Assembly (NCBI GenBank): GCA_964422785.1 | Contig: CAYRCJ010000036.1 | Location: 1 to 7,720 of the forward strand | Source: CAYRCJ01 sp964422785 | Lineage (GTDB): Bacteria; Patescibacteriota; Minisyncoccia; UBA11713; 2-01-FULL-45-33 | Direction: 5' to 3' | Length of the DNA: 7,720 nucleotides | Shown here: piece after piece, positions 1-4,766 of the stretch | How the letters are laid out: each line of letters begins with the position of its first letter | How positions within the stretch are numbered: position 1 is the first letter of the stretch | Program-made: the position numbers and the translations under genes | Notes under the pieces: generated by a model | What the model was told of the DNA's origin: nothing | The model's input: only the letters and a program-made list of their open reading frames with translations | Databases searched by the model: none

Positions 1-537
1 GTAAACATTTTCATTTTTGTATATTACCGCCGCCGCATCCGTCATCCACGGATTTCCCAAGTGGGCGATGATAATTTTGAGCTTTGGAAATTCCACGGCG
101 ACATCATCAATCGCCAGAGGATGAGCGAATTTAATTTTAGCTTTTTCTACTTTTGAATATGTGTCGCCCGTGTGAAAAATGGCCGGAAATCCTGTTTTTT
201 GAAGAATCTTAAAATATCTCGAGAGCAATGAAAAATCATTTGGGTAGTAATGTTCATAGCCAAGATAAAATTTCAAAGCTCTTATTTTTCCTTCTTCGAG
301 TAATTTTGTAACATTCTCCACCATTGTATCGGCGCGGTAAGGCGAAGCAAAACCAACGGCAAAAAATCTATCAGGATATTTTTGGCAGATTCTAACCGCC
401 TGTTCGTTGGTCGGACCGTTAAAGGCGGCGAAAATCGCCGATTTATCTATTCCCGCTTCATCCATTGAACGCAACAAATCCTTCGCCGAGCCCTGTACAT
501 TATTTCCAAAAAGATGCGCGTGAGCGTCTATGATCAT
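1..537 (-). CDS. Amidohydrolase family metal-dependent hydrolase, partial (C-terminus beyond left edge)
   Basis: I translated this by hand: 179 codons remain open to the window edge. It begins MIIDAHAH, the HxH metal-binding start of the amidohydrolase-2 / TIM-barrel family (H6, H8). Further matching elements are ALKFY at 87-91 on the third strand, FHTGD with H122 and IAHLG with H159, the usual third and fourth metal-ligand histidines. The final catalytic Asp expected in this family would lie past the edge, so roughly 80-100 residues are probably missing. The family hydrolyses or decarboxylates small carbonyl substrates in the cytoplasm; the substrate cannot be told from this sequence. A GGGGG stretch lies about 5 nt before the ATG, a passable ribosome binding site. 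The tmk terminator separates it from tmk, so it is probably transcribed separately. The family is fairly sure; the specific function is unknown. Confidence 0.8.
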   Translation of the reverse strand, partial: MIIDAHAHLFGNNVQGSAKDLLRSMDEAGIDKSAIFAAFNGPTNEQAVRICQKYPDRFFAVGFASPYRADTMVENVTKLLEEGKIRALKFYLGYEHYYPNDFSLLSRYFKILQKTGFPAIFHTGDTYSKVEKAKIKFAHPLAIDDVAVEFPKLKIIIAHLGNPWMTDAAAVIYKNENVY

Positions 538-595
538 TTTTTGCCCCCGTTATCAATCTAAAAAGATGCTGGCATAAAAAATTATTTTTGGCAAT

Positions 596-618
596 AAAAA
601 AGAGCTCTGTTAGAGCCC
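596..618 (-). terminator. Intrinsic terminator of tmk
   Basis: On the minus strand GGGCTCT and AGAGCTC pair (7 bp with one G-U) around a 3-nt loop, followed by six T. The tmk stop codon TAA lies partly in the loop, so the terminator overlaps the end of the coding sequence. Confidence 0.8.
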
Positions 619-1296
619 TGCCTGCCGGTCAGGCAAACCTAATTTTTCGGAAACCGCCTTCCAAACTCTTTGGTGGATCTCTTCAGGCGAAAAAAGATGA
701 TCTCCATCAACGCAATTTATAACCACAAATTCATCCGGAAATTTTTTAATCATAGTATAGTACGCCTCATAAGCATTCTTGAGATGTTCCGGGTTGCTTT
801 CGTGCTCGTCCTTCATCATTCCCCTTTTATCGGCAAGCCCGATGCTCACCTCAACGGGCATATTCAAGAAAACATTTACATCAGGTTTGGGAATTCCTAA
901 GATGCGATATTCGGTATCGTACAGCCATTCTAAAAATTCTTCTCTTTCTTTCTCGTTTTTTATCTTTCCGCCCTGGTGGCCGCCGTTTGAAGCCACATAT
1001 CGGTTGGCGATGACAAACTTTCCCTCAGAAAGCCATTTGCGCATATTAAACGACAAATCAAAACGGTCCAAAGCATAAAATAAAGATGACGCGTACGGCG
1101 AAACCGCATCCGCTTTTCCATATACTCCGCGAAGATAATTATTTATCAATCCGGAAGATACCCGGCTATATTGCGGAAAATCAACAGTGCGGACAAAGTG
1201 TCCGGCTTTTTCAATGCGATTCTGCAAAAGCTCCCATTGGGTTGTTTTGCCGGAGCCGTCAGTGCCCTCTATAACGATTAATTTTCCGAGCGTCAT
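610..1296 (-). CDS. tmk: Thymidylate kinase (dTMP kinase)
   Basis: It phosphorylates dTMP to dTDP with ATP in the cytoplasm, on the path to dTTP. In the 228-residue form the P-loop GTDGSGKTT is at 11-19, FPQY at 40-43, a DRF motif at 77-79 and NRYVASN at 98-104, corresponding to the family's DRY motif with Asn in place of Asp. A basic lid region with KRGMMK is near 157-162. I chose the ATG at 1296 because GGAGG lies 4 nt before it. A longer frame from a TTG at 1317 would put its first codons in the T-tract of the preceding terminator and translate the ribosome binding site, so I reject it. The last eight residues (LPDRQAGL) are encoded by a palindrome fused to the terminator and look like an acquired tail. 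The neighbours do not suggest a shared pathway, although dut lies 3.8 kb away. Confidence 0.93.
   Translation of the reverse strand: MTLGKLIVIEGTDGSGKTTQWELLQNRIEKAGHFVRTVDFPQYSRVSSGLINNYLRGVYGKADAVSPYASSLFYALDRFDLSFNMRKWLSEGKFVIANRYVASNGGHQGGKIKNEKEREEFLEWLYDTEYRILGIPKPDVNVFLNMPVEVSIGLADKRGMMKDEHESNPEHLKNAYEAYYTMIKKFPDEFVVINCVDGDHLFSPEEIHQRVWKAVSEKLGLPDRQAGL
619..635. repeat. Palindrome encoding the C-terminal tail of Tmk
   Basis: TGCCTG and CAGGCA form a 6-bp stem around CCGGT, directly beside the terminator stem. In the tmk frame it reads PDRQAG. I recall similar DRQAG-type tails at the ends of unrelated Parcubacteria proteins, so I infer an interspersed palindromic repeat that landed in the 3' end of the gene. 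Confidence 0.55.
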
Positions 1297-1305
1297 ATTG
1301 CCTCC

Positions 1306-1311
1306 ATTATA
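1306..1311 (-). promoter_or_regulatory. Possible -10 box for tmk, overlapping the upstream terminator region
   Basis: A perfect TATAAT lies 9 nt before the tmk ATG. A weak -35 candidate, TTACCA, falls inside the loop of the preceding terminator with a 16-nt spacer. Transcription from here would start near the ATG and lose part of the ribosome binding site, so this may be fortuitous. Confidence 0.35.
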
Positions 1312-1340
1312 AAACAAAATAGCCTCTGGTAAGAGGCTAT
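1311..1340 (-). terminator. Intrinsic terminator after the 245-residue gene
   Basis: ATAGCCTC and GAGGCTAT form a perfect 8-bp stem with a 6-nt loop, followed on the minus strand by TTTTGTTTT. It lies between the stop of the 245-residue gene and the start of tmk, and belongs to a 49-nt cassette repeated at 2187-2235. Confidence 0.85.
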
Positions 1341-1364
1341 CATTTGATGCTCAAAATTGCACTG
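1316..1364 (-). repeat. Terminator cassette, copy 1
   Basis: This 49-nt stretch matches 2187-2235 at 44 positions. All five differences are transitions (1327, 1345, 1351, 1358, 1361) and none falls in the hairpin stem. The repeat includes about 24 nt upstream of the hairpin on the minus strand, more than the terminator itself needs. Confidence 0.85.
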
Positions 1365-1380
1365 TGGATAAAAGATTAAT

Positions 1381-2118
1381 TTAAGCAAAGACCAATTCAA
1401 TCTGTTTTACTTTGCGATTTATTTCTTTGGCATATCGTTCCACCATATCGGAATCGCCGATTAAAACATCGATGTAGCCCAGGGCCTCTCTATCGGAATA
1501 TTTATAAATATTTCCGCTGAATTCGCCGTGTGTTTCGCTCTGACATTCCCATACAAACGCGTTGATCGTTTCTTTTCTGTAAAGAATCCGGCGAAGGCGG
1601 CGCAATTCAAGAAAATCCTGCCATCTTGGAGGCCAAAAATGTTTAATGCCGCCGCCGCATGTCGGATCGCCGCCAAAATTCTGTATAAAGAACAGAGCCT
1701 TGGCTAAAGAATAGTGACCATGGCATCCGTGGGCGACGCGCCGAGGATTCACCGGAAAAACTTTTGAAAATTTTACCTGCAACGCCGGCGAAATTTTGTC
1801 GCGCCCCTCAACTCCTTGTGTCAGTGAAAGAACAATTCTTTTGTCGACAGTTACAAATTCATGCCCATTGCCGGCATCCTTCGTGGAAATAGACGAAACA
1901 AAAAAATCTCTGTTAACGTCGGCTGTCATCGGACAAGGGTCCGAAAGCTCGAAGGCTTCCCAAAGAGTTTTTGATTCGGCATATTCCAGGGCTTTCTTAA
2001 CCCCGCCGCCAAGCCGCCACAAAAGATAATATCCGTTGGTGTAAAGCAGTCTTAAAATAAATGGACCGAAAATAATTATCGCGATCAATCCTACTGCAAT
2101 CTCCAGTGCGATAAGCAT
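1381..2118 (-). CDS. Hypothetical membrane-anchored protein
   Basis: I do not recognise this 245-residue protein. Residues 3-25 form a hydrophobic segment (LIALEIAVGLIAIIIFGPFI), probably a single N-terminal anchor; the rest appears soluble. It has four cysteines (C62, C132, C154, C192). Two lie in notable contexts: HGCHGH at 130-135 and PTCGGG at 152-157, with H160 close by, a possible metal or redox site. A basic helix, LRRLRRILYRK, spans about 172-182. The start is well supported: GGAGGG lies 4 nt before the ATG and a promoter with TTGACA sits just upstream. It has its own terminator, so it forms a single-gene unit between rplK and tmk. No function is assigned. Confidence 0.8.
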   Translation of the reverse strand: MLIALEIAVGLIAIIIFGPFILRLLYTNGYYLLWRLGGGVKKALEYAESKTLWEAFELSDPCPMTADVNRDFFVSSISTKDAGNGHEFVTVDKRIVLSLTQGVEGRDKISPALQVKFSKVFPVNPRRVAHGCHGHYSLAKALFFIQNFGGDPTCGGGIKHFWPPRWQDFLELRRLRRILYRKETINAFVWECQSETHGEFSGNIYKYSDREALGYIDVLIGDSDMVERYAKEINRKVKQIELVFA

Positions 2119-2157
2119 GATCCCTCCCTAGAATTTAGATTCTTCTTCCAAAAATAA

Positions 2158-2184
2158 ATTATCACAATCGACGCGCTCTGTCAA
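2158..2184 (-). promoter_or_regulatory. Promoter for the 245-residue gene
   Basis: TTGACA (2179-2184) and GATAAT (2158-2163) are separated by 15 nt, giving a leader of about 30 nt that keeps the GGAGGG ribosome binding site. The -35 box follows the T-tract of the rplK terminator almost without a gap. A 17-nt spacing to TAATTT is an alternative. Confidence 0.65.
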
Positions 2185-2185
2185 G

Positions 2186-2211
2186 AAAAATAGCCTCCGG
2201 TAAGAGGCTAT
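2186..2211 (-). terminator. Intrinsic terminator of the secE-nusG-rplK operon
   Basis: ATAGCCTC and GAGGCTAT form a perfect 8-bp stem with a 6-nt loop, followed by TTTT on the minus strand. It lies 33 nt after the rplK stop codon, so the operon ends without rplA. Confidence 0.85.
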
Positions 2212-2235
2212 CATTCGATGCCCAAAATCGCGCTG
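2187..2235 (-). repeat. Terminator cassette, copy 2
   Basis: This is the partner of 1316-1364, 871 nt away in the same orientation: 44 of 49 positions match and only transitions differ. In both copies the cassette follows the stop codon of the upstream gene, within about 10-17 nt. Confidence 0.85.
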
Positions 2236-2243
2236 AGTATAGA

Positions 2244-2669
2244 TTACTCTGAAATATCAACCCCCATACTGCGGGCGGTGCCGGCGATGATTTTCATTGC
2301 GCCCTCAACATCGTTGGCATTTAGATCCTCCATTTTTCTTTCGGCGATTTCTTTTAGTTTCGCAGAAGTTATTTTTCCAACCTTGCCTTTCAAAGGATTG
2401 GCCGCGCCTTTTTCGGCTTTGGCGGCTTTCTTTAATAAATCCGAAGCCGGAGGAGTTTTTAATTTAAAATCAAAAGTCCGGTCCTGATAGATCGTAATTT
2501 CCGCGGGGATTACATCGTCGCCCATCGCGGCGGTGGCCGCGTTGAATTTGCTGACAAATTCTCCAATATTAATTCCATGCTGACCCAAAGCAGGCCCGAT
2601 TGGCGGAGCGGGAGTTGCCTTTCCCGCCAGTATTTGCAGTTTTAAAACTGTTTTAATTGGTTTAGCCAT
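2244..2669 (-). CDS. rplK: 50S ribosomal protein L11 (uL11)
   Basis: L11 binds 23S rRNA at the GTPase-associated centre and helps elongation factors act. The 141 residues match the usual length. The N-terminal domain carries the proline-rich PAPPIGPALGQHGINI segment (about 21-36), typical of L11, and the C-terminal rRNA-binding domain ends with the family's GTARSMGV signature near 130-137. It starts 9 nt after the nusG stop and has no clear Shine-Dalgarno, which suggests coupled translation. In most bacteria rplA follows directly; here a terminator does. It is probably transcribed from the promoter ahead of secE. Confidence 0.97.
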   Translation of the reverse strand: MAKPIKTVLKLQILAGKATPAPPIGPALGQHGINIGEFVSKFNAATAAMGDDVIPAEITIYQDRTFDFKLKTPPASDLLKKAAKAEKGAANPLKGKVGKITSAKLKEIAERKMEDLNANDVEGAMKIIAGTARSMGVDISE

Positions 2670-2678
2670 ATTGATATT

Positions 2679-3224
2679 TTAAATCTTTTTAACTTGTAAG
2701 AAATCCAATTCCACGGGAGTCTCCCTGCCGAAAATTGAGACCAAAACTTTTACCTTGCCTCTGGCCTCGTCTATTTCGCTGATCTTCCCTTCAAAGTCCC
2801 TAAACGGCCCCTCGTTAATTCTTACAGCATCTCCCATCGCGAAGTCAATTTTGTGCGTGGGTTCCTGATTGCCGGATCTGGCGAACAGCGCGTCTACCTC
2901 TTCTCGTGACAGCGGAGCGGGAGTGGTGCCGGAGCCCACGAAGCCGGTAACCCGCGGCGTGTTTCTTACAACATACCATGAAGCGTCGGTAACAATCATT
3001 TCAACCAATACATAACCGGGATAAATTTTGTCTTCAACCACCCGCCTTTTGCCGCCTTTGATTGTTATCTTTTTTTCAATGGGAACAATTACCTGGAAAA
3101 TCTGATCCTCCATTCCCAAAGATTCGATGCGCTGTTTTAAATTGCGCGCCACCGCGTCTTCATAGCCTGAATAAGTATGTATGGCGTACCAATTTTTCCC
3201 AAATTCTGAAGTTTGCTTCGGCAT
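2679..3224 (-). CDS. nusG: Transcription termination/antitermination protein NusG
   Basis: NusG binds RNA polymerase through its N-terminal domain and links it to Rho or to ribosomal protein S10 through its C-terminal KOW domain. The 181 residues have the normal two-domain layout. The NGN domain (about 10-115) contains WYAIHTYSGYE at 12-22 and YPGYVLVEM further on, both family hallmarks, followed by NTPRVTGFVG. The KOW domain (about 125-178) contains GDAVRINEGPFRDFEG and ends with VELDFLQVKKI. It starts 3 nt after the secE stop, the conserved gene order, and no separate ribosome binding site is visible. Confidence 0.97.
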   Translation of the reverse strand: MPKQTSEFGKNWYAIHTYSGYEDAVARNLKQRIESLGMEDQIFQVIVPIEKKITIKGGKRRVVEDKIYPGYVLVEMIVTDASWYVVRNTPRVTGFVGSGTTPAPLSREEVDALFARSGNQEPTHKIDFAMGDAVRINEGPFRDFEGKISEIDEARGKVKVLVSIFGRETPVELDFLQVKKI

Positions 3225-3227
3225 TTT

Positions 3228-3413
3228 TTATTTAATAAGGAAACTTATAACTTTTGTAAAAACGGCGTCAAAGACTCCCAAGACCCCGGCCACAGCCAAC
3301 GAAACAACAATCACAACTATTGTAAAATTAATTGTGTCCTTACGCGAAAGCCAGCTGACCTTTTTTAATTCAACTTTTGTTTCTTTTATGTAATTTATGA
3401 ATTTTGCGAACAT
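3228..3413 (-). CDS. secE: Preprotein translocase subunit SecE
   Basis: SecE clamps SecY in the membrane channel for protein export. This is the short single-span form (61 residues): an amphipathic N-terminal helix with ETKVELKKVSW at 11-21, the conserved cytosolic stretch of the family, then one transmembrane segment at about 29-58. An AAGGGG sequence about 12 nt before the ATG may act as a distant ribosome binding site. It is the first gene of the secE-nusG-rplK operon; the promoter and a hairpin leader lie just upstream. Confidence 0.95.
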   Translation of the reverse strand: MFAKFINYIKETKVELKKVSWLSRKDTINFTIVVIVVSLAVAGVLGVFDAVFTKVISFLIK

Positions 3414-3446
3414 AATTTTGGTTTACCCCTTAAAATCAGGCATTTT

Positions 3447-3468
3447 TAAAAGCCCCCGAGGGCTTTTA
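3447..3468 (-). promoter_or_regulatory. Hairpin in the secE leader (attenuator or terminator-like)
   Basis: AAAAGCCC and GGGCTTTT pair (8 bp, 9 with the flanking A-T) around a 4-nt loop. It lies downstream of the secE promoter, about 10 nt into the predicted mRNA, so it is transcribed with the operon. On the minus strand it is followed by AAAAATG rather than a T-tract, so termination should be inefficient. It could stabilise or attenuate the message, or stop read-through from the membrane-protein gene upstream. Confidence 0.6.
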
Positions 3469-3483
3469 TTTACTTACCCTTCC

Positions 3484-3511
3484 ATTATACTCCCCACAAA
3501 TAATAAGTCAA
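3484..3511 (-). promoter_or_regulatory. Promoter of secE-nusG-rplK
   Basis: TTGACT (3506-3511) and TATAAT (3484-3489) with a 16-nt spacer make a near-consensus sigma-70-type promoter, the best in the window. The predicted leader is about 63 nt and contains the hairpin at 3447-3468. Confidence 0.8.
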
Positions 3512-3537
3512 GTCCTACGCGCCCCTGAAAAATATAG

Positions 3538-4224
3538 CTATTTTTTAAACCTTAGTCCGCTTATAAATTCATAAGCCGGCCCCGCAACAAATCCCCACCA
3601 AAATCCAAACATAATTTCCTCCAGTGGGACACCGAGGAGCAGTATGCCTGAAAGATTTTTAAGCAGCCACCATTTCTGAATTACGCCAGGGAATATGGCG
3701 ATCCAGGGAAGATATAAAATAAACATAAGCGCGCCGGTAAATAATCCGCTGAAAAACGCGTCTTTAAATAAATCGTGCCGTAAAATTAAAATAGAGATGC
3801 TCGCCAAAATTAAACCGGCGAGAGTTACATACATAGTATTGAATCCCAAAATGATATTACCGGCGACCATCCATAAAACAGCCAATAGCGTCACCCCAAG
3901 CATCCATCTAGGATGCCCGTTGAGATGCCGATTCGCGTACTTTTTTCCAAAAAGTTCCTCATAAATAACCCCGGCTATCCCCCCGATCAAAAAAGAAAAA
4001 AATAATTCCTCCAACCCTACCACACCCATTATTCCTCCGCCGGTAAAATATTGCGGATGCCAATAATCACGAAAAAACAGCACCTGTGTAAATCCAAGCG
4101 GCATAACTAACAATGACATAATCAACATTTCTTTCCGCAAATCTCTGCGGCGAAGAAAAAAAATTAGCCAAATAGCCGCGTAGAATAAATTTACAATCAG
4201 ATATGCGTATTGATATGGGAACAT
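3538..4224 (-). CDS. Lycopene cyclase domain-like integral membrane protein with two tandem domains
   Basis: This is a polytopic membrane protein (about seven hydrophobic segments) of the CrtYc/CrtYd or fungal CarR type. It contains two related halves. The first ends GLEELFFSFLIGGIAGVIYE (from about 70) and the second GVPLEEIMFGFWWGFVAGPAYE (from about 198); the repeated [GP]LEE and AG..YE pattern is the mark of this family. Split versions are about 100-125 residues each, so this matches a fused c-d form. Known members cyclise lycopene ends to beta-rings, but no carotenoid gene is present in the window, so the true substrate is open. The ATG at 4224 is preferred. A TTG at 4233, which would give 231 residues, overlaps a perfect TATAAT. 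The message is probably leaderless. Confidence 0.72.
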   Translation of the reverse strand: MFPYQYAYLIVNLFYAAIWLIFFLRRRDLRKEMLIMSLLVMPLGFTQVLFFRDYWHPQYFTGGGIMGVVGLEELFFSFLIGGIAGVIYEELFGKKYANRHLNGHPRWMLGVTLLAVLWMVAGNIILGFNTMYVTLAGLILASISILILRHDLFKDAFFSGLFTGALMFILYLPWIAIFPGVIQKWWLLKNLSGILLLGVPLEEIMFGFWWGFVAGPAYEFISGLRFKK

Positions 4225-4232
4225 TATTTTCA

Positions 4233-4241
4233 ATTATAGCA
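4233..4241 (-). promoter_or_regulatory. Extended -10 promoter for the lycopene-cyclase-like gene
   Basis: TGCTATAAT is a perfect extended -10. Only 8 nt separate it from the ATG at 4224, so transcription should start within 1-2 nt of the start codon. No convincing -35 is present and no ribosome binding site is visible, as expected for a leaderless message. Confidence 0.65.
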
Positions 4242-4262
4242 TTTCTTGAAAAAGTGACGAAG

Positions 4263-4324
4263 TGGTGGACCCACCGAGAATCGGACTCGGACCTTCCCGA
4301 TGGTCATCGGGACGTGATACTTTG
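4263..4324 (-). pseudogene. 3' part of a tRNA-Ala-like gene
   Basis: On the minus strand this holds an anticodon-arm-like hairpin (TCCCG, 8-nt loop ATGACCAT, CGGGA), the 4-nt variable region AGGT, a T-arm (CCGAG, loop TCCGATT, CTCGG), the acceptor strand TGGGTCC, discriminator A and an encoded CCA. It has no 5' acceptor strand or D-arm: it directly abuts the 3' end of the intact tRNA-Ala. Its acceptor strand is complementary to the 5' strand of the fragment at 4717, including a G3-U70-type pair. The T-loop has C where T55 is nearly universal. Confidence 0.7.
4281..4320 (-). repeat. 40-nt direct repeat, copy 1 (tRNA-Ala-like anticodon and variable region)
   Basis: It matches 4661-4700 at 38 of 40 positions, exactly 380 nt away in the same orientation. 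The differences at 4304 and 4316 are both transitions. The two copies flank the GIY-YIG gene and the intact tRNA-Ala. Confidence 0.9.
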
Positions 4325-4395
4325 TGGACCTATGGGGAATCGAACCCCAACCTCATCCATGCCATGGATGCGTAATACCATTTTACTATAGGCCC
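4325..4395 (-). tRNA. tRNA-Ala (anticodon GGC)
   Basis: This is a complete 71-nt cloverleaf. The acceptor GGGCCTA pairs with TAGGTCC and has the G3-U70 pair that identifies alanine tRNAs. The D-arm is GTAA/TTAC with a short AATGGTA loop, the anticodon arm CATCC/GGATG has loop ATGGCAT (anticodon GGC, reading GCC), the variable region is AGGT, and the T-arm is TGGGG/CCCCA with loop TTCGATT. CCA is not encoded. Its first ten nucleotides overlap the end of the GIY-YIG coding sequence. Confidence 0.93.
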
Positions 4396-4649
4396 GTCTT
4401 TATTACCCCTTCCTTAATTATCTTCTCTAGAATAGAGCGGCTTTTCAAATTTTTCAAATGCAACTCCATTCTGCGCGCTTCTAAAAGCGTTGCGTATTCT
4501 TTTTTGAACACAACTTTTAATGGTCTAAGATATTTTAGAGATTTTGTCTTTCCGAAGTTATGCTCCGCCAATCTCCTATCTAAATCGTTGGTACTGCCGA
4601 TATAGTACCGGTCACTCTTCTCGCTTTGTAATATATAAACACAATTCAT
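4386..4649 (-). CDS. Small GIY-YIG family nuclease
   Basis: This is an 87-residue single-domain GIY-YIG protein of the UvrC N-terminal / YhbQ-like type, common in CPR genomes. VYI at 4-6 and YYIG at 16-19 are the two name-giving strands. DLDRRLAEHN at 22-31 supplies the conserved Arg and His, and EARRMELHLK at 57-66 holds the likely catalytic Glu62. The family cuts DNA; the target here is unknown. I chose the ATG at 4649 because an in-frame start at 4703 would translate the upstream tRNA fragment. There is no ribosome binding site. The stop codon TAG lies inside the first ten bases of tRNA-Ala, so maturation of that tRNA would cut the message. The flanking tRNA fragments suggest a mobile or formerly mobile unit. 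Confidence 0.88.
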   Translation of the reverse strand: MNCVYILQSEKSDRYYIGSTNDLDRRLAEHNFGKTKSLKYLRPLKVVFKKEYATLLEARRMELHLKNLKSRSILEKIIKEGVIKTGL

Positions 4650-4660
4650 AATTTTAGAAG

Positions 4661-4700
4661 TCGGACTCGGACCTTCCCGATGGCCATCGGGACGTAATAC
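4661..4700 (-). repeat. 40-nt direct repeat, copy 2
   Basis: This is the partner of 4281-4320, with 38 of 40 positions identical. Outside the 40 nt the two copies diverge at once on both sides, so the duplicated block has sharp borders. Confidence 0.9.
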
Positions 4701-4717
4701 CACTGAACTATGGGCCC
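4661..4717 (-). pseudogene. 5' part of a tRNA-Ala-like gene
   Basis: On the minus strand it reads acceptor GGGCCCA, TA, then GTTCAGTGGTATTAC, whose D-stem has two mismatches. An anticodon-arm-like palindrome (TCCCG, 8-nt loop ATGGCCAT, CGGGA), the variable region AGGT and the start of a T-arm follow. The match breaks off in the T-arm, and the GIY-YIG start codon follows 11 nt later. The loop is one base longer than in the intact tRNA-Ala (ATGGCAT). Its acceptor strand pairs with the one at 4267-4273, 440 nt away. Confidence 0.7.
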
Positions 4718-4721
4718 AAAC

Positions 4722-4753
4722 CGAGGCAAAATAATTGCCTCGTTTTTATTTTT
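4722..4753 (+). terminator. Hairpin terminator, best read on the plus strand
   Basis: CGAGGCAA and TTGCCTCG form an 8-bp stem with a 5-nt loop, followed on the plus strand by TTTTTATTTTT. The adjacent genes are on the minus strand, where only GGTTTGG follows, so it may act in both directions but weakly for the DUF5652 gene. Confidence 0.6.
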
Positions 4754-4766
4754 AGTACCTTAAAAA

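Noticed and set aside
1297..1317. TTG start for tmk
   Set aside because: It would translate the terminator T-tract and the ribosome binding site; the ATG at 1296 fits.
4225..4233. TTG start for the lycopene-cyclase-like gene
   Set aside because: It overlaps the TATAAT box, and the ATG 9 nt later fits the predicted transcription start.
4203..4605. Plus-strand open frames across the tRNA locus
   Set aside because: They are antisense translations of tRNA genes and of the GIY-YIG gene, with no ribosome binding site and no family features.
4650..4703. N-terminal extension of the GIY-YIG protein (start at 4703)
   Set aside because: It translates the 5' tRNA fragment; the domain begins at the internal Met at 4649.
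4266..4717. A self-splicing group I intron carrying a GIY-YIG homing enzyme inside the tRNA
   Set aside because: Once the GIY-YIG gene and the tRNA-Ala are subtracted, only a few dozen bases remain, too few for an intron ribozyme core.
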